Assembly: GCA_020635205.1 (NCBI GenBank) | Contig: JACKAE010000002.1 | Span: 620,001-684,000 of the forward strand | Length of the DNA: 64,000 bases | Direction of reading: 5' to 3' | From: Ignavibacteria bacterium | Lineage (GTDB): Bacteria; Bacteroidota; Ignavibacteria; OLB7 | In this document: one piece after another, positions 17,617 to 25,962 of the stretch | How positions within the stretch are numbered: the first letter of the stretch is position 1 | Layout: each line of letters opens with the position of its first letter | Program-made: the position numbers and the translations under genes | The notes under the pieces: model-generated | What the model was told of the DNA's origin: nothing | The model's database searches: none | What the model saw: only the letters and a program-made list of their open reading frames with translations

Positions 17617-18321
17617 TCATTTAGTCTGAATCAGAGTATCTGTGCGGTGGTCTAAAGATGCAAGTAGCTCTGCGAAACGTTCGAGATAATTTTGGTGAAG
17701 AGTTGCGAACCGCCATAGAATAAGATCAATAACCGGAATTGGTTCTTCCGTCAAATCAGATATATCGGAACACAGGGTTTGAACACAGTCATAGCCAAGC
17801 TCATTTGCAATTCTACATAGATGACGGTCAGGTTTTGCGAGAGGAAAGCCAATGTTTTTTGCCAAGTGGTAGGAGGTCACCGGACCAATAAATGGAAAGT
17901 CCTGTAAGTACTCTATGCCTTTATCAACCAAAGCCTCTAAGACGCAGTGAAAGCTATGGTCACGTATATGTAGGGCAATAGAAACAATGGCATTGATCTT
18001 GGCTGGATTATTGAAGTATTGCAGGGCAGTAGAGCAGCAAAATTCTTGGTGCTCAACAATAGCCTCTATGTCTTCCCAATGAAAAAATGCTTGACTTATC
18101 AGCGGAAATTTTTTTCTGACAACGGCTTCACGCATACCACTTGAAAGAATAACCCAAGCCGCTTCACGTAAGAAAACGTCTTCTGTCAAATGTTCGAGCG
18201 AAACTGTATACTGCCAGTCAATCTCATCCGCATACCCTGCTTCCAATAGACTATATTTTGCAATGTAATACGCTTTTGCCAATCGACGTTGGTCATTATG
18301 CAGAAGGCTCATTGTTGTCAT
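17617..18321 (-). CDS. Type IV CBASS OGG-like HhH DNA/nucleobase glycosylase
   Basis: This 234-aa protein has the helix-hairpin-helix FPFIGPVTSYHLAKNIG near residues 145-161 and the catalytic-aspartate box KPDRHLCRIA just after it, the HhH-GPD arrangement of OGG/AlkA-type N-glycosylases. It is the last gene of a five-gene operon and overlaps the SLATT gene by 26 bp. OGG-like proteins are a defining ancillary gene of type IV CBASS (Cap11 in the CBASS naming as I recall it). A glycosylase may act on modified bases or on the 7-deazaguanine adduct made by the operon; the substrate is not evident from sequence. Confidence 0.8.
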   Translation of the reverse strand: MTTMSLLHNDQRRLAKAYYIAKYSLLEAGYADEIDWQYTVSLEHLTEDVFLREAAWVILSSGMREAVVRKKFPLISQAFFHWEDIEAIVEHQEFCCSTALQYFNNPAKINAIVSIALHIRDHSFHCVLEALVDKGIEYLQDFPFIGPVTSYHLAKNIGFPLAKPDRHLCRIANELGYDCVQTLCSDISDLTEEPIPVIDLILWRFATLHQNYLERFAELLASLDHRTDTLIQTK

Positions 18322-18913
18322 GGTTCTGTTCTCTCTCTGACTGACATGAAATCACTTTCTTATTGCTGCGAAACCATAAGCACGCTGAAAGAAAACTTAC
18401 AGAGCCTCCCGGATACAAACTTATCATTTTACTCAGCAACACCTTTTTGTGATGTCGAGCCTTCAATCGGTTAAACTTTGACTCTGGTATAGGTGCAAGA
18501 GAACTAAGGACTAACGCGGATCTCTTTGTGAGTTCAGATTTATCTCTATCATCGTAATTGTCAAAAAAAGTCAGGAATTCGTGCCAGTCTGATTTTAACG
18601 TACTAAGTGCATTTGATGCGTCCGCGTGTTGCTGTGCTTTCCCTTTCCAATCAACAATTAGGGCAACAATAGATAGAATGAACACGAGAACTGAGCACAT
18701 ACTAATCGTAAGACTAGCCTCTATGGGTTGTATTCCTAACGCTTGCAGAGCCGAAGAGTCTATGAACGTTAGTGCCAAAAGAATAGATGAAGCAGAGACA
18801 AGTCCTATTTCTAAAATCATAGCTCGTCGCTGAAATCGTATTCTTAGAATTGAGTGCATTGTTAGCATCATGTCAACGACTTTCAACTTCCGCTTCACAT
18901 CTGAATAGGTCAT
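18296..18913 (-). CDS. SLATT-domain two-TM CBASS effector
   Basis: This 205-aa protein has two hydrophobic helices (about residues 34-54, LEIGLVSASSILLALTFI, and 66-88, LTISMCSVLVFILSIVALIV) after a basic N-terminal helix, then a coiled-coil/helical tail with KAQQHADASNALSTLKSDWHEF. That is the SLATT layout, a membrane effector predicted to open pores when the nucleotide signal arrives. It starts 12 bp after the CD-NTase stop and overlaps the glycosylase gene. In CBASS such effectors kill or arrest the infected cell. Confidence 0.8.
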   Translation of the reverse strand: MTYSDVKRKLKVVDMMLTMHSILRIRFQRRAMILEIGLVSASSILLALTFIDSSALQALGIQPIEASLTISMCSVLVFILSIVALIVDWKGKAQQHADASNALSTLKSDWHEFLTFFDNYDDRDKSELTKRSALVLSSLAPIPESKFNRLKARHHKKVLLSKMISLYPGGSVSFLSACLWFRSNKKVISCQSEREQNHDNNEPSA

Positions 18914-18925
18914 CTGACTTCGGCG

Positions 18926-19846
18926 TTACTTTTCAAACATCTTTTGCCATTCTGCTAAAGAAGCCGCGCTGTCAGCATTTCTCATCCTGCGTGCGATTCG
19001 GCTAAAAGTATCTGATATAATACGGCGCTCTAAACTATTAGCATTCCCCAAGTATTCGTCAACATGCACTGATTGACGAGAGCTATCTTTGATAGGGCTG
19101 CGAACGGCAGTAGACGCTTCCTTAAAGTAATGTGCAAGCATGGCTTTATATGTGGATTCTCCTGTGTAACTTCTGAACGCCTGAATGGCAAGAGATTCAG
19201 CATGGTATCCAGAAACCCGATGGGATTCAGGGAGTGTTGCAATAATAGCTTTCGCTAGTTTGATAATCGGCACAATTTTGCCACTATTCTGCTTATTAAC
19301 TTCAGTGAGTTTTGTCGTGAATTTTTCTGGTTGAATAGAAGACCATTTATTCCCAGTTTTATCAGCAATTTTTAAAGAACCACCTTGCCTAATCGCTGGT
19401 AGTAATTGTATTTCAGAATCGGAAAACTTAATAGTAACAGCAAGATTTCCCGCACTTACTTCGTGATTAGGAAATCTTTCCTTTATCCTTTGCCTCAAAT
19501 AATCTCTCACTTCATTTGGCGATAGATGCGACAAATCTGATTTATCAAGGATCACCAAAGAGTCAATATCACTCAATCCATTTACATACGTGCGCTTTGC
19601 AACTGACCCTCCATATAAAAGATCAATAGACCCATCAATTTCTTTTTCTATCGCCTTTTTAATCTCGCCGAGATGGCGATTGACTGTTTCTATATCTCGG
19701 TCATTGAAATGAACAAGAAATGATGAAAGTAGTTTGACCACTTCACTTTCATATTGAGCATTTTGGGTTCCTGCTTCAGATTCCTGTATCCTCTGAAGAA
19801 TGGTCTTAGGGTCTGATGGAATATATCCGCCGCCGCCGCCACTCAT
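18926..19846 (-). CDS. CD-NTase (cyclic oligonucleotide synthase), type IV CBASS
   Basis: This 306-aa nucleotidyltransferase senses infection and makes the second messenger. The NTase core is visible: GGS at 79-81, DID at 93-95 (metal-binding aspartates) and a third acidic residue in SEIQLLPAI (E145); a helical OAS1-like C-terminal part follows (IIKLAKAIIATLP, SGYHAESLAIQAF). The N terminus is unusual: MSGGGGGYIP, five consecutive glycines before the fold begins. Its ATG overlaps the TGT stop (ATGA). Glycine-rich N termini suit N-terminal conjugation chemistry by the operon's QueC-like enzyme. Confidence 0.88.
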   Translation of the reverse strand: MSGGGGGYIPSDPKTILQRIQESEAGTQNAQYESEVVKLLSSFLVHFNDRDIETVNRHLGEIKKAIEKEIDGSIDLLYGGSVAKRTYVNGLSDIDSLVILDKSDLSHLSPNEVRDYLRQRIKERFPNHEVSAGNLAVTIKFSDSEIQLLPAIRQGGSLKIADKTGNKWSSIQPEKFTTKLTEVNKQNSGKIVPIIKLAKAIIATLPESHRVSGYHAESLAIQAFRSYTGESTYKAMLAHYFKEASTAVRSPIKDSSRQSVHVDEYLGNANSLERRIISDTFSRIARRMRNADSAASLAEWQKMFEK

Positions 19847-20847
19847 AATTGTACTCTCGTATTTTTTGTGCGAAGGAGATTGTAGGACTTTCTAAATATC
19901 TCTGCATTATCATCGAATACGGTAAAATCCTTTTCCAATAAAAATGTTTTCATTTGATTAGAGAGATCTATCAAGTAGCTCAAGTTATCTCTCATCGTTT
20001 TGGCAACAACGAAATCACTTCGTCGGTCAATTCCAATATGTGCTACACCATAGTTGTGAACATAGCACGCCACGCCTTTGGAATATCCATATCTTAGCCA
20101 AGTCAAGCCATCGAATAGTTCTGCCCCTGACAGAAAGTATAATACTGACGTAATAGGGTCGAGACTGCCATAGACATGGATTGGTGCAGCCATCCCTTCT
20201 TCGTCCATTGCCATACGGATCGTAGCTATTGCATTCATGCGATCCAAGACTGAATTGCCTAACTCTTTCTCCGTAAATCCAATTATATCAAACACTTGTA
20301 GTTTATCAATGTTCGCAATGACATTTTGCCTCTGGATATACTTTTGCGTACCAGTTTCAGGTTTTACAAGAAGAGTATTCAGTTGTTTCGGGTAGTTGGA
20401 AAACAAACTCTGTGCAGACTCTATCTGCTCGTCAAGCGACTTGTGCATTTTGGGATGGTCAAAGCTAACGAAGACCGCTGATCTGTGCGAAGGCCAAGAG
20501 TCAAATGTTTCTTTTAATTTATCTTCGCTCCACTCTTTTGGTGGAGGTGAGTCATTGTAGATTGTGGACAAGTCATGCTCATTAGAAATTTCATATCCGC
20601 CACTGTCAACGAAGAATATTTCTGGTATAGCCTCTTCGATGTTCTTTATATGAGAGTAGTATAAGTCATACGCACTAAGAAGTGTAGTTTCTGTCAGGAA
20701 TTCAGACGCTATTATCCAGAGTTTGTTGATTTCGGAGTTGTCATCTTTATTGAATCCAAATCCTTTGCTGGAAAAGGATGGAATTAACACCGGTGTTTCA
20801 AGTGTGAAGCCGAGAGGATGTTTTATCTTACTTGTTCTTGCCAGCAT
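19843..20847 (-). CDS. cap10: TGT-like protein of type IV CBASS
   Basis: This 334-aa protein resembles queuine/archaeosine tRNA-guanine transglycosylase. It has the nucleophile-type motif FFVDSGGYE (D81, where TGT has DSGGFQ), a TIM-barrel spacing of strands (AVFVSFDHP, LNTLLVKPETG, VFDIIGFTEKELG, IHVYGSLDP), and AHIGIDRRSDF late in the barrel. I see no zinc-binding cysteine/histidine cluster of tRNA-type TGTs, so it probably recognises something other than tRNA. It follows the QueC-like gene by 10 bp and overlaps the CD-NTase by 4 bp. The symbol follows CBASS naming from memory. Confidence 0.8.
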   Translation of the reverse strand: MLARTSKIKHPLGFTLETPVLIPSFSSKGFGFNKDDNSEINKLWIIASEFLTETTLLSAYDLYYSHIKNIEEAIPEIFFVDSGGYEISNEHDLSTIYNDSPPPKEWSEDKLKETFDSWPSHRSAVFVSFDHPKMHKSLDEQIESAQSLFSNYPKQLNTLLVKPETGTQKYIQRQNVIANIDKLQVFDIIGFTEKELGNSVLDRMNAIATIRMAMDEEGMAAPIHVYGSLDPITSVLYFLSGAELFDGLTWLRYGYSKGVACYVHNYGVAHIGIDRRSDFVVAKTMRDNLSYLIDLSNQMKTFLLEKDFTVFDDNAEIFRKSYNLLRTKNTRVQL

Positions 20848-20857
20848 TGTTGCTCAA

Positions 20858-21403
20858 TTAAAGAGTTGATCGTAACGTCTGAGAGACTGGATGCAAGTCA
20901 CTAAGGTTGTTGCTGTAGGTCAAATTCAGCGGGACATTTTGCATTTGTGCATAGTCCCAAATGTCGCTCTTCGTCCATTGTATAAAAGGAGCATCAATAC
21001 GAACACTCCCATTCGTATACAAGTCATAGACATCTTGCATCTTTCTCTGAAAGTCCAACGAACAGTCAACATAGGGTGTACCTGCATGTATGCCTATTGC
21101 GACAATACCAGACTCACACTCCATACTCATTAAGGCTACACTCAGAAGTAAAGCGTTTCGAGCTGGCACATATCCTTCCGGCACTTTGCTATTAGAGAGA
21201 GTTACTCTGAGTAGAGGGACATCATAGTGATTTGCGATGTCTTGAGCAGCAGCTCGCTCTTTGGCTGCATTTGGCTGATTATAGTCTATGAACAGAGCCG
21301 AAACTTTATAGTGTTTCTTCTTATAGTACTCCACGCACGTAGAGGAATCAATGCCACCACTCAATAGCACGAGAACGTTGGTACTGTGACTATTCGGATT
21401 CAT
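20858..21403 (-). CDS. cap9: QueC-like enzyme of type IV CBASS
   Basis: This 181-aa protein heads the operon. It shows the QueC PP-loop SGGIDSS (residues 15-21), FIDYNQ, the YVPARN motif (78-83) and the YVDC...F segment near 111-118. QueC makes preQ0 from 7-carboxy-7-deazaguanine by two ATP-dependent steps, through an amide intermediate. The C terminus is short and altered: canonical QueC has a cysteine after TYS and a CxxCxxC cluster that bind zinc, whereas here the positions read N165, V173, T176 and S179. The gene is not frameshifted as far as I can see. Confidence 0.88.
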   Translation of the reverse strand: MNPNSHSTNVLVLLSGGIDSSTCVEYYKKKHYKVSALFIDYNQPNAAKERAAAQDIANHYDVPLLRVTLSNSKVPEGYVPARNALLLSVALMSMECESGIVAIGIHAGTPYVDCSLDFQRKMQDVYDLYTNGSVRIDAPFIQWTKSDIWDYAQMQNVPLNLTYSNNLSDLHPVSQTLRSTL

Positions 21404-22083
21404 TGCTTCTTTTATTAGTGTCTATTTGGTATAAGTATTGTATGCTGAGACACAGTTGCGACTGACGTTTCACTCTAACGAGAGAACTCATGTGATGGAT
21501 CGGGAGTATCTGAAGCACCATGTTGAGAGACTCAGCACCTTCAAAAGTAGCACCTACTCTTAACAATACAAAACACAAGAACATCCCAAAATGAGTATAG
21601 AACCTATCATGTTGGTACAACGCAACGACGGACTTCCCGCAAGCTCAGTCAGGCGGAAAGCGAGATTGAGCGAAGAAAGCATAAATACTTGTGCGTTTGC
21701 TTGTGATTAGCCACATGTTTCCCTGAATCAGCCCAAATTGACAGACATTTCCCTTGTGCGACTATGTGCACTGAACTACACTCACGATTGTCGGTTTTTA
21801 CTGGGCTTTCACGATTTTTCGGGGGTAGATTTGGGGGTAAAATTGACCTCTTGGGAAACGGAAACGCTTAAAAATCAACATGTTATCGGCTAATCCTGAA
21901 TCCTGCCCAGGGAGCCAATTTTTCCCATATCATCGTTATCCAACCTTTCTCGACGTTGCCTAATGCGTTGAAAAACAACGTTATTTTCATGCAGTGTCAT
22001 TTCCGGTCATTAACGGAAACTACTTGTCATTACTATCAATTGGGGGTATAGTTGGGGGTGTAATTTCACTGTGTGGGGGTATG
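21404..22083. promoter_or_regulatory. Divergent control region with GGGGGT direct repeats
   Basis: This 680-bp gap must hold the promoters of the CBASS operon (minus) and the integrase (plus). Two paired direct repeats stand out: GGGGGTAGATTTGGGGGTAA (21821-21840) and GGGGGTATAGTTGGGGGTG (22042-22060), each with 12-bp spacing, and one further GGGGGT at the integrase ribosome site. Similar pairs are often seen ahead of P4-type integrases and may be integrase arm or regulator sites. A segment at 21911-21928 resembles a tRNA 3' end (TGCCCAGGGAGCCA) but is not the same as the two attachment-site remnants described below. No further gene is supported. Confidence 0.45.
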
Positions 22084-23298
22084 ATGACGCTGACGCATCT
22101 GATCTGCAAGAATAGCAAACCGAAGGAATCGCCCTACAAGATGTTTGATGGAGGCGGGCTTTATCTGCTGGTCAATCCGAACGGCAACAAGCACTGGCGA
22201 TTGAAGTATAGATATTATGGTAAGGAAAAGTTGTTGAGCATTGGTCCTTATCCCCTGATCTCACTGATCGAGGCGCGGGAGGCACGAGATAAGGCAAAAA
22301 AGCTCCTTCTTGACGGAACAGACCCCGGTCTGGAAAAGCGCAGATCAAAGCAGAAGGGTGCGAGAAATGCCGAAAACACCTTTGAAGCGGTGGCGCGGGA
22401 ATGGCATGAACGGCGCAAGCACACATGGAAAGGTCGATACCGTCAGGAGATATTACGGCGACTCGAGCAAGATGTCTTTCCAGAAATTGGTTTCTATCCG
22501 ATTACCGAGATTGACGCGCCTCTTCTTTTGGATGTGATGCGGAAAATAGAAGCGCGGGGTGCATTGGAAGTTGCGAAGAAGCAGTTGCAGAAGTGTGGCG
22601 AGATTTTCCGCTACGCCATTGCTTGCGGTAAGGCCGTGCGGGATCCGGCAGCGGACATTAAAGGGGCATTAACGCCAATCATAACGAAGCACTATGCCGC
22701 GATAGAATCCGACGAACTTCCCGCACTGATTCAAGCAATTGAACGAAACGATGCCCGGCTCTATCACAGTACGCGGAATGCCCTGAAACTCATCATGCTG
22801 ACCTTCGTTCGGACGAGCGAATTGATTAACGCTCGTTGGGTAGAGTTTGATTTTGAACAAGCGGAATGGATTGTTCCAGCAGAACGCATGAAGATGGGGC
22901 GGGAACACTGTGTACCGCTTGCACGGCAGGTGATGGAGATTCTTGAGAACCAGAAAGAAATCTCTGGACAGTCACCATTGGTGTTTCCAAGTAGCGTTTC
23001 TGCCAAGAAGTCTATGAGCAACAATACGATCTTAGGTGCGTTGAAGCGATTGGGGTATCACAAGCGCATGACAGGTCACGGTTTCCGTGCGCTGGCCATG
23101 AGTACGATCAAGGAGAAGTTAGGCTACCGACACGAGGTGGTTGACCGACAGCTTGCCCATGTGCCGAGAAGCAAGATCGATCAAGCCTATGACCGGGCGC
23201 AATTTCTGGAAGAGCGAAAAGTGATGATGCAGGATTGGGCGGATTATATAGATGTACAAGGCAAGAAAGACTTGAAAGATTTCAACCTAACGAAATAA
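22084..23298 (+). CDS. int: P4-type tyrosine integrase
   Basis: This 404-aa site-specific recombinase has an N-terminal DUF4102 arm-binding domain (SPYKMFDGGGLYLLVNP), a core-binding region (about residues 100-200) and a catalytic domain with RTSELINARW (first Arg), HGFRALAMS (His-x-x-Arg) and a terminal QLAHVPRSKIDQAYDRA carrying the tyrosine. P4 integrases usually insert at tRNA 3' ends. The frame is open upstream, but the ATG at 22084 behind GGGGG matches the normal family start (TLTHLICKNSKPKE). A DUF2971 gene and a tRNA-like remnant follow. Confidence 0.92.
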   Translation: MTLTHLICKNSKPKESPYKMFDGGGLYLLVNPNGNKHWRLKYRYYGKEKLLSIGPYPLISLIEAREARDKAKKLLLDGTDPGLEKRRSKQKGARNAENTFEAVAREWHERRKHTWKGRYRQEILRRLEQDVFPEIGFYPITEIDAPLLLDVMRKIEARGALEVAKKQLQKCGEIFRYAIACGKAVRDPAADIKGALTPIITKHYAAIESDELPALIQAIERNDARLYHSTRNALKLIMLTFVRTSELINARWVEFDFEQAEWIVPAERMKMGREHCVPLARQVMEILENQKEISGQSPLVFPSSVSAKKSMSNNTILGALKRLGYHKRMTGHGFRALAMSTIKEKLGYRHEVVDRQLAHVPRSKIDQAYDRAQFLEERKVMMQDWADYIDVQGKKDLKDFNLTK

Positions 23299-23366
23299 GG
23301 AATAATGGGTGCGATTCCATCCCTCTATGACCTTGTTAATTATTCACTATCTATCATTTTATATTT

Positions 23367-24200
23367 ATGAGTGATGAAGATTTCTTGTGGCATTACACCA
23401 CAGCGAGTGGCTTGCTTGGTATTCTTCCGAGTGACCCTGATGAAAAAGAAATTTCGTTGTGGGCTTCAAATGCAAGGTATTTGAACGACGAATCTGAGTT
23501 CTCTTACTATTTAAAGAGATTGTCAGAGGTTGCTAAGAATAAGTTTGAAAACACTAATAGTGTTAGTAGCAATGAATTTGAAGAAGTTTCTAGTGCATTG
23601 CAAAAAATGGCGGTGGAGGATCCGCCTTTTGTAGTATCTCTCTCAAAAAAAGAAGATGACTTGAACCAATGGAGAGCATATGGAAGTGGCCTAAACGGTT
23701 TCTGTATTGGTTTCTCACGAAAGGACTTGCGCAAAGTGCTTAAGGATAGTCAATTCAGATTGTCTAAGTGCATATATAAAGAAGATGATTTGCAAAAACA
23801 TGTTGAGAGGCAAGTGAAGAACCTACATATGGTGATTCCAACGGCAAATCACCCTTTAGCATTTATAAAATGGGTCTTTAAGCAATTGTCACTTGCAGCC
23901 GTAATGAAAAATCCAGTCTTCGACGAAGAGGATGAGTGGAGAATGGTTTCGGATGCACCATTGTTGCGTGGAAGTAGCCCAAATTCTGCAATACACCCAC
24001 GAAAGTACAGAGAAGGGAAATCAATGCTTATCCCTTATGTCGAAGTTAAAATGGATCGGAAGGTGGTTAAGAAAATTATTGTAGGGCCAGGCCCACATAA
24101 GGAATTAAATTACCAATCAGTCAAAAGGTTGTGTAAAGATTTTATGAATGGTACTGACATCAAAATTTCTATGTCATCAGTACCTTTCCGAATGTGGTAG
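23367..24200 (+). CDS. DUF2971 family protein
   Basis: This 277-aa protein has the DUF2971 pattern: LWHYTTASGLLGIL at the start, ASNARYLNDESEF, then SLSKKEDDLNQWRAYG and FCIGFS near residues 95-117, and a C-terminal IIVGPG segment. DUF2971 proteins are scattered through genomic and defence islands; the biochemical role is unknown, although the fold has been compared with ADP-ribosyltransferases. It lies 68 bp after the integrase on the same strand and so is probably its cargo. Confidence 0.8.
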   Translation: MSDEDFLWHYTTASGLLGILPSDPDEKEISLWASNARYLNDESEFSYYLKRLSEVAKNKFENTNSVSSNEFEEVSSALQKMAVEDPPFVVSLSKKEDDLNQWRAYGSGLNGFCIGFSRKDLRKVLKDSQFRLSKCIYKEDDLQKHVERQVKNLHMVIPTANHPLAFIKWVFKQLSLAAVMKNPVFDEEDEWRMVSDAPLLRGSSPNSAIHPRKYREGKSMLIPYVEVKMDRKVVKKIIVGPGPHKELNYQSVKRLCKDFMNGTDIKISMSSVPFRMW

Positions 24201-24228
24201 GTTTGAAGTTTATCGACGTTGATAGACA

Positions 24229-24283
24229 TGCTTCCTGAAAAATCGTTGTGTCGGTGGTTCAACTTTGCCCATAGACACTATCT
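24229..24283. other. tRNA 3'-end-like attachment remnant (copy 1)
   Basis: The sequence around TTGTGTCGGTGGTTCAACTTTGCCC aligns with the copy at 30177-30235. It has the T-arm layout of a class II tRNA (GTTCAACT loop), but the stem and the acceptor end (ATAGACACTA instead of TGGGCACCA) have decayed. It lies right after the integrase-DUF2971 pair and is best read as an old integration scar. Confidence 0.5.
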
Positions 24284-24362
24284 TTCAAAGACTCACGCGG
24301 ATGAAGCGTTGGATGCTGTGTTGGGGGGGAAGACCGATCAAAATTACCGCAAATCTAGATCT

Positions 24363-24656
24363 CTAAGGTTTAACGGAGAATACATTATAATCACCTACGA
24401 CATGAGTAAACATATCCCCATGCGATTCCTCATGATAAGCTTTCCTCTGTGGTTTATACTTTTTCCGATACTGTTCTTTCAACTCAAGAATTCGTTCATG
24501 CAGCTTTTGGGCAGCTTCACTTTCTTCATCCATGAACGCTTCGTATTCCTCAGTGTTACTTGCTCCCGCAGATCGACGTGCCTGATGCGCATTGCGCTTG
24601 ACAGTATTTCTTTTGCTTCTACCCATGATGCTATAAAATATTTTCTTTAACGACAT
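24363..24656 (-). CDS. Small basic hypothetical protein
   Basis: This protein of about 97 aa is not recognised. It begins MSLKKIFYSIMGRSKRN, is strongly basic for the first 40 residues (KRNTVKRNAHQARR), and has a helical, probably coiled-coil, middle (EESEAAQKLHERILELKEQYRKKY). A GAAAGGT sequence lies ahead of the ATG. A later ATG (MGRSKRN) is an alternative start. It is isolated on the minus strand between the attachment remnant and a membrane-protein gene. Confidence 0.45.
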   Translation of the reverse strand: MSLKKIFYSIMGRSKRNTVKRNAHQARRSAGASNTEEYEAFMDEESEAAQKLHERILELKEQYRKKYKPQRKAYHEESHGDMFTHVVGDYNVFSVKP

Positions 24657-24710
24657 TGACAACCTTTCTTACTCATAACTCTCGCTTTTGAGGTTAGCAA
24701 GTTGAGCCTA

Positions 24711-25793
24711 TTAGGTCAAGAGCTCCAAGGTGTGCTCTCGGTAACATACTAAGCTGTTCGAAAGTCCTCTGAGAGTAGGATACAACAAGGCATAAAATGT
24801 GTCATAGTAGCTATGCCTATTCTGCAGATAGAATGAAGAAGACGTCTCTAGGTTTAGTACCCCCTCCCCATGAATTCTTCCATTGTTATGACTAGAGCTG
24901 CATAATGGTATACGGAAAGAGACAATGCTTCGTGTTTTGCTCTCATGCTCGGTAAAAAAATCTATCGCTTCATCAACAGTATACTGATCCAAGTTCAAGT
25001 ACGACAATTTTGATGTAGTATCAGCTATATAGGAATTTTCCTCAAATAACGCAAGTGGCGCTCCGGGAATAACTGCATTTAGGTAGTTTCCAGTCATCCC
25101 CATGAAATAAGCCTTTGATGACCGGTCATAGATTGGGATAGAAAGGCGTTTCAAGCATGTTGCACCCGGAATATCTAGTCTGAGATTGGTGTGTAGATAT
25201 AGTGCCCCCAGCAAACTTTGGTAACGATTTGGTCGAACATAAAGACAATCGTCCGCCAATAAATTCTTAATGATCGAGTTGCTCTCAGACGTTTTGGGTA
25301 TATAGAGCATCACATTTACACCTATAGCAGTCTGCTTCAGTCCAAAAAAGGAGGCCGCCAATAACTGTATCTCCTCAAGAATGAGACTGTTCAGTGCAGA
25401 ATATGCTCCAATCTCGAAAGTTGAAATATCATCGTGAATCGAATGAAGTTCTGCTAAAATAGGCTCTACATTGTTGATGAATACGCGGCTATTGCGGAAT
25501 ACACTCTTATCCCGGGCACCTATTACAAGTTGCTTAGTCGATTCATGATCTGAACGCTTTCTAAATTGGGAAATGACACTTACAGTAATCCAGACGACAA
25601 ACCAAATCCAAATGATTGCTGTAATGAATGACGAAAAATCTATGCTAATACCTAAGTGTACGAGAGCAAAATTTATGAGAGTTCGAGAGGTAGACTTAAA
25701 CTCTTGCGAAGTAAGTGCCATACCCAAAACTATAGGGAACAGGGCAATGCAAAGAGTTTCGATCGTAAACCAAAGCTTCTTGTGGTTTTTCAT
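24711..25793 (-). CDS. Two-TM protein with large soluble domain, unrecognised
   Basis: This 360-aa protein has two N-terminal hydrophobic helices (about residues 8-27 and 52-75) with a short loop between, then a soluble domain of about 280 residues. That region has a GAF/PAS-like alternation (IGVNVMLYIPKTSESN, CLYVRPNRYQSLLGALYLHTNL, GVLNLETSSSFYLQNR), which suggests a sensor domain; this is a visual impression only. A membrane anchor with a cytosolic sensor is a common plan for defence effectors, and the gene lies in a defence island between two attachment remnants. No family name can be given. Confidence 0.7.
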   Translation of the reverse strand: MKNHKKLWFTIETLCIALFPIVLGMALTSQEFKSTSRTLINFALVHLGISIDFSSFITAIIWIWFVVWITVSVISQFRKRSDHESTKQLVIGARDKSVFRNSRVFINNVEPILAELHSIHDDISTFEIGAYSALNSLILEEIQLLAASFFGLKQTAIGVNVMLYIPKTSESNSIIKNLLADDCLYVRPNRYQSLLGALYLHTNLRLDIPGATCLKRLSIPIYDRSSKAYFMGMTGNYLNAVIPGAPLALFEENSYIADTTSKLSYLNLDQYTVDEAIDFFTEHESKTRSIVSFRIPLCSSSHNNGRIHGEGVLNLETSSSFYLQNRHSYYDTFYALLYPTLRGLSNSLVCYREHTLELLT

Positions 25794-25962
25794 GAAGAAT
25801 GGAGAGTTTAGTGAAAAATCAAATTACATTCAAAATAATGAACACACAAATTCTCAAGTCTGGTTTGGTACGAATTGATGGACATACATGATTTGAACAC
25901 GAAATCCGATACTGCGCTGATGACGGTTTCAAGGATAGGAGATGCGGACGTTATGCGGTTTC

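Noticed and set aside
21390..21620. 76-codon frame upstream of the QueC-like gene
   Set aside because: It overlaps the QueC-like start region, has no family pattern, and this stretch must hold the CBASS promoter.
21911..21930. Third attachment remnant (TGCCCAGGGAGCCA)
   Set aside because: It resembles a tRNA 3' end only loosely and does not align with the copies at 24229 and 30150.
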